Assembly (NCBI GenBank): GCA_944388795.1
Contig: CALXKD010000016.1
Location: 1 to 37,075 of the forward strand
Reading direction: 5' to 3'
DNA: 37,075 nt
Source of the DNA: an uncultured Clostridia bacterium
Lineage (GTDB): Bacteria; Bacillota; Clostridia; TANB77; CAG-508
Positions 6,738 to 15,769 of this stretch are shown here, piece by piece. Every line of letters starts with the position of its first letter. The stretch's first letter is position 1. The position numbers and the translations under genes are program-made. The notes under the pieces were generated by a model, which made no database searches, was not told the DNA's origin, and saw only the letters and a list, made by a program, of their open reading frames with translations.

Positions 6738-8405
6738 TTATTGTATTATTAATTTTAGTGGGAGTAACTATAGCAACATTAACAGGAAATAATGGTATTT
6801 TAACCAAAACAATTGAAGCAAAAGAAAAAACAGGAATTGCATCAGAACAGGAAGCCATTGGGTTAGCATATAATGGAGCGATGATAGAAAAAAATGGAGA
6901 AAAAGTAAAATATAGTGATTTAAATAAGCAGTTTGAGAAAAATGGAGTTAAAGCAAATGCGAGCGGAGAAGAACCTATAAGAATTGTATTTGATTCAGGA
7001 AATGTTTATACAATTGATAGTGACGGAAATATACAAGAAATTCAAAATCAAGATGAAGAATGGCAAGTAGTAAAAAGTACAGAAGAATATGCAGGATATA
7101 TTCAAATAAAAATAAATTCAACATATTTTAAAGAAAGAGTACCAACGCTTAATGAATATAAAGAAGAATGCATGATAGAAAAGCAAAAAGAAATGTATGA
7201 AGAAATGGGAATGAATTTTGATTATAATAATTTAGACGAATATTATTTGAAAATAAAAGGAGACGATAATTATTATATTGCAGGATGTTATGATACAATA
7301 GAGGAATCTATACATACAAGAAATTTAGATGTAACAAGAGAAGAATATATATATTCTACGAACCCAGAAGAATATGCTGATGAATTATTAAAGCAATTGC
7401 GGTTGTACAGAAGAAGATATAGCGCAAATAGAATTAGAATATAATCAGTATGTAAATGAAAGAAGAGAAAGCAATAAAAATGTGATACCAGATGAAATAA
7501 AAAATAAGACATATGTTATCACATATCCAAATCAAACAAGAGAAGAGGTAAAAGGAGAAGATTTATATAAATTTGAAGGAACATATATAGTAGAGACAAA
7601 AGGAGAAAATGTTATTACAATTAGTGATGGAGAGAAAGAGGAAAAAATAAAAGTAAATGTTGACAATTTTATAGAAGAATATCAAGATGGAAATTATAAG
7701 TATGTACCATTAAAAGGTGGATATAGTGCAGAAACGATTAATAAAGATTTACAAACTTATAATGCATCAGATATCTTAACAGAAGTTAATGGAGTACCAG
7801 TCAATAAATTAATAGGAACATTTGATGGATGTAGAGATGCTACTACAATAGATTTTACCAATTTTGATATGAGTCACATAACAAATGTTACATATTTATT
7901 TTATGGATGTGATGGACTAACAAATATAGATTTAACAAATTTAGATACAAGTAATGTTACTAATATGCATGGTTTATTTGATATGTGTGATAACTTGAAA
8001 AGTGTAAATATGAGCAATTTAAATACAAGAAATGTTACCAATATGGCCTATATGTTTAATTTTTGTAGAGATTTAACAGATATTAATTTAAATGGAATAA
8101 GTACAGAAAATGTAACAGACATGGAATCTATGTTTAATAGATGCTGGAGCTTAACTAGTATTGATTTGAGTGACTTTAATACAAGCAAAGTGACAACAAT
8201 GGAAGGAATGTTTTATGGCTGCCAAGTTTTGAACTCATTAGATTTAAGTAATTTTGATACAAGAAATGTGAAAAATATGTTTAATATGTTTTATGGAACT
8301 GATAAAATGAGTGTTATTTATGTCGGAGAAAATTGGACAACAGAAAATGCGAATACAAATCGTATGTTTGAAAGTTCAGGAGTAGAAGGAGTTACAAAGA
8401 AATAA
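6686..8405 (+). pseudogene. Type IV pilin-like protein with BspA-type repeats; 5' truncated and frameshifted at a CGG codon
   Basis: Homology starts at about 6738 with IIVLLILVGVTIATLTGNNG, the second half of a prepilin hydrophobic helix. The leader and KGITLIALV are gone, replaced by insertion DNA. The stalk (EQEAIGLAYNG; VYTIDSDGNI) parallels the gene at 1533. The frame breaks at 7400: reading CGG as zero-frame Arg leads to a stop at 7442-7444, but skipping its C gives LGCTEEDIAQIELEYNQY and continues to 8405. The C-terminal half has about six 24-25-residue BspA/DUF285 repeats (for example LDTSNVTNMHGLF, FDTRNVKNMFNMF). These leucine-rich surface repeats are often adhesins. Expression is doubtful because the start region is lost; GTG at 6686 is in frame but has no good binding site. 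Confidence 0.75.
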
Positions 8406-8462
8406 TATAAGATGTAACAAATATGTGCATAGTGAATATAATAAACCATAGGAGGCAATCAT

Positions 8463-8813
8463 ATGGAATTTATATTAAATACAATCTTTTGGACATTAGC
8501 CTTATATGGTTTATATGAAATTATTAAAAACATAATATATATTAATACATATACAAGATTTAAAAGTAAAGGGATTTATTTAATTATTGGTGTCAAAAAT
8601 CAAGAAGAGGTAATAGAAGGATTTTTAAGATCCATTTTATTTAAAATCTTATATGGAAGAGAAGACTATTTTAGAAATATTATTGTAGCAGATTTAGAAT
8701 CAACGGATAATACAAAAGAAATTTCAAAGAAATTGTCAAAAGAATATACATGTTTAAAAGTTTTAAGTTGGAAAGAAACAAGAGATTTAATGGATAATAT
8801 AGACGAAGGTTAA
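8463..8813 (+). CDS. Small membrane-anchored protein resembling the start of a GT2 glycosyltransferase
   Basis: Product is 116 aa with ATG 6 bases after AGGAGG. One N-terminal membrane segment (about residues 5-28) precedes a short soluble part. That part reads GIYLIIGVKNQEEVIEGFLRSIL and NIIVADLESTDNTKEI. The D-x-STDNT pattern matches the nucleotide-sugar-binding strand of family 2 glycosyltransferases (DdgSTDgT), but the acceptor-binding half is missing. It is either a short stand-alone family or a truncated enzyme. The stop is followed by AT-rich non-coding DNA. No activity is assigned. Confidence 0.65.
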   Translation: MEFILNTIFWTLALYGLYEIIKNIIYINTYTRFKSKGIYLIIGVKNQEEVIEGFLRSILFKILYGREDYFRNIIVADLESTDNTKEISKKLSKEYTCLKVLSWKETRDLMDNIDEG

Positions 8814-8862
8814 GTATTAAAATTAAAAAATGTCCCTAATGTAAAATTTTTTATTATAAATA

Positions 8863-8891
8863 TTGTATGGTTTATTTTATTATGATATAAA
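8863..8891 (+). promoter_or_regulatory. Probable sigma-A promoter for the SHOCT-domain gene
   Basis: TTGTAT (8863-8868), 17-base spacer, TATAAA (8886-8891) with TGA just before it. It lies 58 bases before the next ATG. Confidence 0.45.
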
Positions 8892-8948
8892 TAAAATATA
8901 AATTAAAAATAAATTAAATATAAATCGTATTAATAAAAGGGGATAAAT

Positions 8949-9584
8949 ATGAATTTAAAAACAGTAAATGAGATTTTTGGCTATGGACTTTTTGGAGTAG
9001 GTGCATTAAAAATTGTATTCACAATTTTAGTTTTTTTACAGATGTTTACAAATGTAAACATAGCACTTAACGGGGGGGATGGTACAGATTATGGCTATTA
9101 TCCAACATTTTCTATAATCATTGGTGGTGTACAGATTTTATTAGCAATTGGTTCTATTATTATGATACTTATAAATTCTACAAAACAACCAGCCGTGATA
9201 CCAGGATATTTATGGGGGTTAGGCGCTATACTTATAGAACTTATAACACCTTTGAGTATTTATATATTTGTTTTGTTTGCAGAATGTGGAATGTATATGA
9301 AGGCAGGGCATAAAATTAGAAATCAAAATGAGTATTACAAAAGTGAATTCAGACCTAAAACAAGCAAAGCAACAATTAAAAATACGGAGTGGTTTTATAA
9401 TGATCAAAATATACAGAACCCACAAAACGATGTTAAAAAACAAAAAAGAATAGAAAAAATAGAAAAAGAACTTGAAGAATGGAAACAATTATTAGATACA
9501 GGAGAAATAGACGAAGAAACATATAATCAAGAAACCAATAGGCTTATTGAAAAAGAAAAAAAGAGGAGTGCACAAGGCAAATAA
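8949..9584 (+). CDS. Four-helix membrane protein with C-terminal SHOCT-like domain
   Basis: Product is 211 aa; the ATG follows AAAGGGGAT. Hydrophobic segments lie at about residues 10-35, 52-75, 82-102 and 102-118. A polar linker with NTEWFYNDQN follows. The last about 35 residues (EKIEKELEEWKQLLDTGEIDEETYNQE) match the SHOCT pattern: a short amphipathic helix, L-x-x-G-x-I-(T/D)-x-E-E and a final Lys-rich helix. SHOCT modules usually sit at the ends of membrane proteins and may mediate oligomerisation. No specific function can be given. It is a single-gene transcript between its own promoter and terminator. Confidence 0.75.
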   Translation: MNLKTVNEIFGYGLFGVGALKIVFTILVFLQMFTNVNIALNGGDGTDYGYYPTFSIIIGGVQILLAIGSIIMILINSTKQPAVIPGYLWGLGAILIELITPLSIYIFVLFAECGMYMKAGHKIRNQNEYYKSEFRPKTSKATIKNTEWFYNDQNIQNPQNDVKKQKRIEKIEKELEEWKQLLDTGEIDEETYNQETNRLIEKEKKRSAQGK

Positions 9585-9604
9585 AATTAAGATAGAAATT
9601 TATA

Positions 9605-9646
9605 AAATGTCCAAAAACAGAAATGTTCTGAATGGACATTTTTTTA
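9605..9646 (+). terminator. Rho-independent terminator
   Basis: AAATGTCC (9605-9612) pairs with GGACATTT (9634-9641). CAGAA/TTCTG (9618-9622/9626-9630) forms the inner stem, and a T-run follows. Confidence 0.85.
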
Positions 9647-9670
9647 CATGGATTTTTTATTCAAAAACAC

Positions 9671-9699
9671 TTGATTTTTCTAACAAAACTTGGTATAAT
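9671..9699 (+). promoter_or_regulatory. Sigma-A promoter of rpsB-tsf
   Basis: TTGATT (9671-9676), 17-base spacer, TATAAT (9694-9699) with an extended TGG. The roughly 100-base leader to the rpsB ATG at 9806 includes a GC-richer stretch, GGGTGTGCCTAGATTGGTCC (9735-9754), that could be an autoregulatory structure. I do not recognise a named leader. Confidence 0.8.
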
Positions 9700-9805
9700 A
9701 TTTAGCGTATTAAACACATAAAGTGAGTTTTAAAGGGTGTGCCTAGATTGGTCCTGAAAAACAAAGAACTTTATGGAAGAAATAACAAAAAGGGAGGAAT
9801 TAAAA

Positions 9806-10597
9806 ATGGCAGTAGTTGCAATGAAACAATTACTTGAAGCAGGTGTTCATTTTGGACATCAAACAAGAAGATGGGATCCTAAAATGGCGGAATATATATT
9901 CCAAGCTAGAAATGGAATTCACATCATCGATTTACAAAAAACTTCTAAAAAACTTGATGAAGCATATGCTTTCTTAAAAGAACAAGTTGAAGAAGGAAAA
10001 ACAGTTCTATTTGTAGGAACTAAAAAACAAGCACAAGAATGTGTAAAAGAAGCAGCATTAAAATGTGGAATGTACTATGTTGATCAAAGATGGTTAGGAG
10101 GAATGCTAACAAACTTTGATACAATTCAAAAAAGAATTCAAAGATTAAAAGACTTAGAAGCGATGGAACAAGATGGTACATTTGAAGTATTACCTAAAAA
10201 AGAAGTTATTCTATTAAAGAAAGAAATGGAAAAACTAGAAAGAAACTTAGGTGGAATTAAAGAAATGGACAAACTACCAGGTGTTATTTTCTTAGTAGAT
10301 CCTAAAAAAGAAAGAATAGCTATCTTAGAAGCTAAAAAATTAAATATACCTGTAATCGGATTAGTTGATACAAACTGTAATCCAGAAGAATTAGATTACC
10401 CAATTCCAGGTAATGATGATGCTATAAGAGCAGTAAAATTAATTGCCGATGTTATGGCAAATGCAGTTATCGAAGGTAAACAAGGTGAAAGCTTTGAAAC
10501 TGGAGAAGAACAACAAGAAGAAGTAGCAACTGAAGAACCTACAACAATTGAAGAAGTTGTAGCAAACGAAGAAGAAAATAAAGAAGTAGAAGAATAA
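9806..10597 (+). CDS. rpsB: 30S ribosomal protein S2
   Basis: Product is 263 aa. Signatures: [36 protein letters not shown] start, [22 protein letters not shown], and [26 protein letters not shown]. It binds the 30S head-body junction and is among the last proteins assembled. I start at ATG 9806, with GGGAGG 8 bases upstream, giving [11 protein letters not shown]; the in-frame ATG at 9773 lacks a binding site. The C-terminal roughly 35 residues are an acidic Glu-rich tail, as in many Firmicutes S2 proteins. It is followed by an attenuator-like hairpin and tsf. Confidence 0.97.
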   Translation: MAVVAMKQLLEAGVHFGHQTRRWDPKMAEYIFQARNGIHIIDLQKTSKKLDEAYAFLKEQVEEGKTVLFVGTKKQAQECVKEAALKCGMYYVDQRWLGGMLTNFDTIQKRIQRLKDLEAMEQDGTFEVLPKKEVILLKKEMEKLERNLGGIKEMDKLPGVIFLVDPKKERIAILEAKKLNIPVIGLVDTNCNPEELDYPIPGNDDAIRAVKLIADVMANAVIEGKQGESFETGEEQQEEVATEEPTTIEEVVANEEENKEVEE

Positions 10598-10616
10598 TAG
10601 TTTGTTTAATAAAAGA

Positions 10617-10646
10617 AGAGTAGGGCTTTTCTGCTCTATTCTTTTT
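10617..10646 (+). terminator. Intercistronic hairpin between rpsB and tsf
   Basis: AGAGTAG (10617-10623) pairs with CTGCTCT (10631-10637) with one T-G pair, followed by ATTCTTTTTA. It probably terminates part of the transcripts and sets the S2 to EF-Ts ratio. Confidence 0.65.
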
Positions 10647-10670
10647 AATATATAAAAGGAGGAATTTATA

Positions 10671-11549
10671 ATGGTAACAGCTAGCTTAGTAAAAGAGTTA
10701 AGAGAAAAAACAGGTGCAGGAATGATGGATTGTAAAAAAGTTTTAACAGAAACTGATGGAGATATGGAAAAAGCAATCGAATTATTAAGAGAAAGAGGAA
10801 TTGCAAAAGCAGCTAAAAAATCAGGAAGAGTTGCAGCTGAAGGTTTAGTTGAAGCATATATCTCAGAAGATGGAAAAGTAGGAGCAATCGTAGAAGTAAA
10901 TTCAGAAACAGACTTTGTTGCTAAAAATGAAGAATTTAAAACATTTGTTAAAAATGTAGCAAAACAAATTGTTGAAAAAAATCCAAAAGATGTAGAAGAT
11001 TTATTAAATCAAGAATCTACATTTGAAGCTGGAAAAACAGTTAATGAAGCATTAGTAGGAAAAATAGCTACAATTGGTGAAAATTTAAGTATCAGAAGAT
11101 TTGCAAGATTTGAATCAAAAGGATTATTAGAATCATATATTCATGGAGACGGAAAAATAGCTGTTTTAATCAATATGGCAAAAGGTGATAAAGAAGTAGC
11201 TAAAGATTTATGTATGCAAATTGCAGCAGCTAGACCAGAATACTTAAATGAACAAGCAGTTCCAGCAGAAAGAGTAGAAAAAGAAAAAGAAATCTTAAAA
11301 GTACAAACAATGAATGAAGGAAAACCAGAAGCAATTGCAGAGAAAATTGTACAAGGAAGAATTAGAAAATTCTTTGAAGAAATTTGTTTAGTAGACCAAG
11401 TATTTGTTAAAGATTCAAATATGAAAGTATCTGAATTATTAAAACAAAAAGATGCAGAAGTTGTAGAATTTGCAAGATTTGAAAAAGGTGAAGGAATCGA
11501 GAAAAAAGAAGAAAACTTTGCTGAAGAAGTTATGAATCAATTAAAATAA
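10671..11549 (+). CDS. tsf: Elongation factor Ts
   Basis: Product is 292 aa, normal for bacterial EF-Ts. It has the N-terminal UBA-like domain (SLVKELREKTGAGMMDCKKV, then AIELLRERGIAKAAKKSGR), the core with EVNSETDFVAKNEEF (the TDFV loop that contacts the EF-Tu nucleotide site), IAAARPEYL, and the C-terminal coiled-coil/dimerisation region (ARFEKGEGIEKK). It exchanges GDP on EF-Tu. ATG follows AAAGGAGGAATTTATA. It is co-transcribed with rpsB. pyrH and frr, which commonly follow directly, are displaced about 4.2 kb downstream. Confidence 0.97.
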   Translation: MVTASLVKELREKTGAGMMDCKKVLTETDGDMEKAIELLRERGIAKAAKKSGRVAAEGLVEAYISEDGKVGAIVEVNSETDFVAKNEEFKTFVKNVAKQIVEKNPKDVEDLLNQESTFEAGKTVNEALVGKIATIGENLSIRRFARFESKGLLESYIHGDGKIAVLINMAKGDKEVAKDLCMQIAAARPEYLNEQAVPAERVEKEKEILKVQTMNEGKPEAIAEKIVQGRIRKFFEEICLVDQVFVKDSNMKVSELLKQKDAEVVEFARFEKGEGIEKKEENFAEEVMNQLK

Positions 11550-11579
11550 AAAGAAAAAAAGATCACGAAAATATTGAAG

Positions 11580-11628
11580 TGAACCCAAAATATTAGACAA
11601 AAAAGTTTAATAAGAAGGGTTCATTTTT
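11580..11628 (+). terminator. Rho-independent terminator after tsf
   Basis: TGAACCC (11580-11586) pairs with GGGTTCA (11617-11623). Inner TATTAGAC/GTTTAATA (11591-11598/11605-11612) and a T5 run complete the structure. Confidence 0.85.
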
Positions 11629-11794
11629 ATGTAAAAAATCCTAGTTAGATTACTTTTTTTATCTTTATAATGAAAAAGTAAAAGATATATGGTACAATAC
11701 ATATAGTAAGTAAATAGATAGATAGTTTAATTAAGAAGTGTTTTACATTTCAAAATTAGTTTTTCAAATGATAAAAAGAGAAAAGAGGAAATAT

Positions 11795-12256
11795 ATGGAA
11801 TACAAAAATGAATTATCAAATGTGTATTCAGAGGTATATAAAATTTTATCACTTATGGAACCGAAATATGTAGACATGATACCAGAAAAATTGATAGATT
11901 TAATAAAGAGAGAAAAAAATGAAAACTATGTACCTAATATAAAAATTAATTTACCTTTGGATGAGCAAGGTTTAGAAAGAAAAACATTAGCATTTCTAGC
12001 AATGCTAAATCTAAATTATTGGTGTGAAGACGAAAAAGAAAAACAAGACTTATTAAAAATATATTATACAAATGATGAAAGAGCTGAAGCAGATTTACGA
12101 GAAAAATATAATCCAGATAATATATTTAAAAAGAAAAAGCAAGTAGAAATACATCATAAACTCAAACAGAAAAATATGCAAATGATTGAATATAATGAAA
12201 AAAATATATTACAGAGAATTATGAAAAAAATCATGAAATTTTTTAAAAAAGAATAA
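11795..12256 (+). CDS. Hypothetical protein, Lys/Glu-rich, soluble
   Basis: 153 aa from ATG 11795, preceded by AGAGGAAATAT. The in-frame ATG-like start at 11738 would add 19 basic residues and has no binding site. The helical N-terminal part contains ILSLMEPKYVDMIPEKLIDLI and KINLPLDEQGL; the middle part reads KTLAFLAMLNLNYWC. The last 40 residues are strongly basic (IMKKIMKFFKKE), suggesting nucleic-acid or membrane-surface contact. I do not recognise a family for certain. It is the first gene of a three-gene run with the LRR and transglutaminase-like genes. A TGGTACAAT -10-like element lies at 11690-11698. Confidence 0.65.
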   Translation: MEYKNELSNVYSEVYKILSLMEPKYVDMIPEKLIDLIKREKNENYVPNIKINLPLDEQGLERKTLAFLAMLNLNYWCEDEKEKQDLLKIYYTNDERAEADLREKYNPDNIFKKKKQVEIHHKLKQKNMQMIEYNEKNILQRIMKKIMKFFKKE

Positions 12257-12278
12257 CGATTAAAGGAATGAAATACAT

Positions 12279-12989
12279 ATGATTAAAATTGATAACACAG
12301 ATTTAGCAAATTATATAATGTTTAAGTTAGATAAAGAAGATAATAGTTTTTCAAGAGAAGAATTGAATCAAATTGATGAAATTATAATAAATCCTATTAA
12401 CATAAATGGAGAATATGAAAAAATTAATTTAGAAGTAATAAAGCTTTTTTTAAATTTAAAAAAGATTCTTTTTAAAAATTTAGCAATAGACGAAAATACA
12501 ATAAATAATTTGTTTTCAATGGAAACATTAGAAAGTATATATTTTGAAAAATGTGAGTTAAAAAATGAAAATTTGTTAAAGGATTTGCAAATAAAAGAAA
12601 TAGGTTTTATAAATTGTAATATTGTTGATTATAGTTTCGTATATGAAATGAGTAATTTACAATCTTTGGCAATTGTTAATGGAGTGGTTTCAATATCTGG
12701 TGTGAATAAATTAAAAAAATTAGAATATTTGCAATTATCATATTCGAGTATGATAGATATTGAAAAACTTAATTTACCTTTTTTGAAAGAATTGTATATT
12801 GATAATACAAATCTAATGGATACTAGTAATCTAGAAAATTTAACAAATTTACAAAGAATTGGTATATCAGAAGAACAATATGTAGAAGAAAAGAATTATT
12901 ATAAAAATTTGATTCAAAAAGGTATAATAGTTTTAAATCAAAATTTATTAGAATTTAATGAGAGGAGTGTATTAAATGAATCAGTATGA
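12279..12989 (+). CDS. Leucine-rich-repeat protein
   Basis: Product is 236 aa. From about residue 60 it has irregular 20-23-residue repeats with Leu/Ile at consensus positions (LNLKKILFKNL, METLESIYFEKC, MSNLQSLAIVNG, LKKLEYLQLSYS, LPFLKELYIDNT, LTNLQRIGI). This is the ladder of an internalin-like or bacterial LRR domain. There is no signal peptide or membrane segment, so it is likely cytoplasmic. Its 3' end overlaps the start of the transglutaminase-like gene by 14 bases, so the two are translationally coupled. It is probably a protein-binding partner of that product (inference). Confidence 0.75.
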   Translation: MIKIDNTDLANYIMFKLDKEDNSFSREELNQIDEIIINPININGEYEKINLEVIKLFLNLKKILFKNLAIDENTINNLFSMETLESIYFEKCELKNENLLKDLQIKEIGFINCNIVDYSFVYEMSNLQSLAIVNGVVSISGVNKLKKLEYLQLSYSSMIDIEKLNLPFLKELYIDNTNLMDTSNLENLTNLQRIGISEEQYVEEKNYYKNLIQKGIIVLNQNLLEFNERSVLNESV

Positions 12990-15176
12990 TGGAAAAATTA
13001 AATTGTCAACATTAAATTCTAATATGATAAAAAAAATAAATGAAATACAAATGAAAAATCCAAATCAGAAATTATACATAGAAATTCCGAATACAAGAGG
13101 GATTTCAAGTAAAATGTTAAGACAATTGGCATCAAATGTTTCAATAAGAATAGAAGGCGCATATGATACGGAAAGAGTTTCAAGATTAGGAAATATAGAA
13201 TATGCTGATGGAGAGACAGGAGAATATTATACTAGTGCTGTTATTTATACAAGAAATGAAGCTATTCAAATTATTTCTGAGATGGAAAAAATTGAAGAAG
13301 GATTAAAAGGACAAAATTTTGATCAATTAGAAAAGATTGTATATATATATGGAAAATTAAAATCTGGTATTATGTATGATCCTAAATATGAATATAAATC
13401 ATCAAAGGATATCAGAAGTCTTAGAGGATTTATTACCAAAAAAACTGTGTGTGCAGGATATGCAGTTATGTTTAAAGAAATGATGGATAGACAGGGAATT
13501 GAGTGTCATTATGTTTCAGGAAAGACACCTGGAGGAGGTCGGACATGCTTGGAATATTGTAACAATTAATGGAAAACATTATCCAATAGATTTAACTTGG
13601 GATAATACCAATTTTAGAGCTGGACAATCAAAAACATATGAATTCTTAGGACAAGATGTAAAAAAATTTAAAGCCTCTCATATTCCTGGAAATGATGAGC
13701 CATGTAAAGATTACCAATTGTCTGAGATAAATCCAAAAATAATTCATAAAATTAGTAGGCGATTTGCAATCGAAAAAGAGTATCAGTCCACAACATATAT
13801 ACGGTATAAGAAAAGATAAAACAAGATATTTAATTGCACAGGTAGGAGATAGTAAAATCGATGGACAACAATATTATAGATATTATTATGCAGATGTACT
13901 AAGTAATGGTAGGTTATGTAATCCATCTATTCTATATAGTGATACCAATGTAACACATCTTATTGATGCCAAAAATTTTAATAAAAATATACCGCAAGGA
14001 TATGAAGAAGCAGTGGACAATATTTTATTTTCAAGAGAAAATATATTTGACTCTAAAGTAAAAGGAACAGGATATATAGGAAAAGTAACAAAAGATAAGC
14101 AGAAAAATCAAAAAGGTATTCAACTTGTTGAAAAAGTTTCTGATATTGCTAAACCAGTAGATAAACAGAAAAAATTTCAATTTCCTACAAAAGTATATGT
14201 AAGAGATGATGGAAGTCTATTTGTAGCACAAAAAATGAATAGTGGAAGTGATGTAAATGGTATACATGTAATTCCATTTCATATATTTGAAGTAATTAAT
14301 GAAAATTGGAAAAGAGTTGTAAAAAGAAATGTTGTGTATAGTGAAAGAGATTTTTTGCAAGATAATAGACCAGGAATTGCAAATGACTATTTAAGCAGAG
14401 AAAGATTAGATAGAAAAGTAAAAGAAACAGGAGGGTATATAGGATATTATGATGAAAAAGGAATAAGAAAATATGCTTCTAGTTTAGTAGATTTTTTCAA
14501 GAATAAACACAAAATAGCGGGAACACAATCTAATCTTCCTGAGAATCAAAAATCAATATTATCGTTAGACGGTAAAATGAAAAGAAGAGAATGGGTCGAA
14601 CAATTTATAGATGATTATAAAGCATCATCATTAGATATAGATGGGTATCGTTTTCAAGAAGAAAATGAAAACATACAAAGAGTGATTACTGCAATACAAA
14701 GTGGAAAAATAGATGTATCTGGTGATTTAAATATAAACAATCCTAGAAAAGATTTAGTAATGGGAAAAGTGGCTAGATTATTAATTGAAGCGGATAATAT
14801 AACAATAGATCAAACACAAGATTATTTAGAAAAATTTATTAGTATTCCAGAAATTAATAGTTTACTACTAAAATTAAGAAATAGTGAAAGCGTAAAGGAA
14901 ATGAGAAAACATGCAAATGAAAATAGACAAAATGGACGATATCCATATCAATACAGGAAAACACCAGCTGAAGAAATGAGAGACAAAAAAAAGAAACAAC
15001 CTAGTTTACAAGAACCAGTAATTGCTAATAATGGAATATTAGGTATTACACCAATGATAATAAAAAGAAGTACCAGTAAAGTTGGATTAAAAGAAATAAA
15101 GGAGATAGCTTTATCAACAAAGAAATTACAAAATCAACCAGTAAAAGGCAATCAGCAAGAAAAAGGAGACAGTTGA
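12976..15176 (+). CDS. Transglutaminase-like cysteine-protease-fold protein with two +1 frameshifts at CGG codons
   Basis: Read straight, the gene is three overlapping frames; joined by two +1 shifts it is a 732-aa protein. The transglutaminase-like triad is Cys159 (KTVCAGYAVMFKEMM), His190 (GGHAWNIVTINGKHYP) and Asp205 (PIDLTWD). Cys lies before the first shift and His/Asp after it. Shift 1 is at CGG 13540-13542 and shift 2 at CGG 13802-13804. In both, omitting C gives a Gly codon and restores sensible sequence (GGHAWN; TTYIGIRKDKTRY). The C-terminal roughly 450 residues (VYVRDDGSLFVAQKM; DGKMKRREWVEQF) match nothing I recognise. There is no signal peptide. Either the gene is recoded twice, or it is a pseudogene or assembly error. 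Confidence 0.75.
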
Positions 15177-15207
15177 CTATATTTTTAGAAACGATATTAT
15201 GTAAAAA

Positions 15208-15236
15208 GTGACGAATTAAGAAAATTATGATATAAT
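15208..15236 (+). promoter_or_regulatory. Probable sigma-A promoter
   Basis: GTGACG (15208-15213), 17-base spacer, TATAAT (15231-15236) with TGA before it. An alternative TTGACT-16-TATTAT lies at 15173-15200. It drives the small gene at 15283. Confidence 0.6.
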
Positions 15237-15282
15237 AGAAATAGAATCTAAAAATCAAAAATGATTAGCAGGAGGAAAAGAA

Positions 15283-15531
15283 ATGAGAAATTTTGACGAA
15301 ATTATAAGAACATACGGGCGGGATCCTCAATATGATGTGGAAATAATAGAAAACTCGAGAAGGAGGTCTGCTAAAGTAACACGGATTTCTGATGGGAAGG
15401 TGATTGTGGATATTTCGGAAGAAAATCCTAGAAATAAACTTTCCATCAGTGTGACGCCTAAAGCAGCGGGGCTTATAGTTCTGATTGCTGTGGCAGTGTT
15501 AATATACATCATGGTTGTTTGTTTCTCATAA
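15283..15531 (+). CDS. Small tail-anchored membrane protein, GC-richer than neighbours
   Basis: Product is 82 aa with ATG 7 bases after AGGAGG and its own promoter and terminator. Residues 1-50 are polar and charged (NFDEIIRTYGRDPQYDVEII; NSRRRSAKVTRISDG). Residues about 57-80 form one membrane helix ending at the C-terminus (AAGLIVLIAVAVLIYIMVV), so it is probably tail-anchored with its bulk in the cytoplasm. Codon use differs from the window: it has GGG, TCG and two in-frame CGG codons (15319-15321 and 15382-15384). Shifting +1 at either would end the frame early. It may be recently acquired. I do not know the family. Confidence 0.7.
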   Translation: MRNFDEIIRTYGRDPQYDVEIIENSRRRSAKVTRISDGKVIVDISEENPRNKLSISVTPKAAGLIVLIAVAVLIYIMVVCFS

Positions 15532-15538
15532 GATTCGG

Positions 15539-15575
15539 GGATAAAGGATGACACCTGTCGACCTTTATCCTTTTT
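15539..15575 (+). terminator. Rho-independent terminator
   Basis: GGATAAAGG (15539-15547) pairs exactly with CCTTTATCC (15562-15570), followed by TTTTT. The remaining gap to 15769 is AT-rich, with a weak CTGTAT-17-TAGAAT (15705-15733) as possible pyrH promoter. Confidence 0.9.
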
Positions 15576-15769
15576 CAATGTATAGGAAAAATTGAATTTT
15601 GTCTTGAGCTAAGGTTTTTCTATGCAATAAGATTAAATTCTCATGAAATAAGTTTGGTTCATATAGTAGAGATTAAGAAAAAATTAATAAATTTAGTAAA
15701 AATACTGTATTTTTTTAAAATATATGATAGAATATCTCTGATAAGAATATGTTAAGGAGAGTGGAAAAA

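Noticed and set aside
7840..8300. Regular 72-75-base repeats suggesting a CRISPR-like array
   Set aside because: They are degenerate at DNA level and encode BspA/DUF285 protein repeats in frame.
7400..13804. Classic slippery-site programmed frameshifting
   Set aside because: Codons before CGG (TTG, GGT, ATA, TTA) do not allow good +1 re-pairing in the P site. No heptanucleotide or shared downstream stem is visible, so if real the effect centres on CGG itself.
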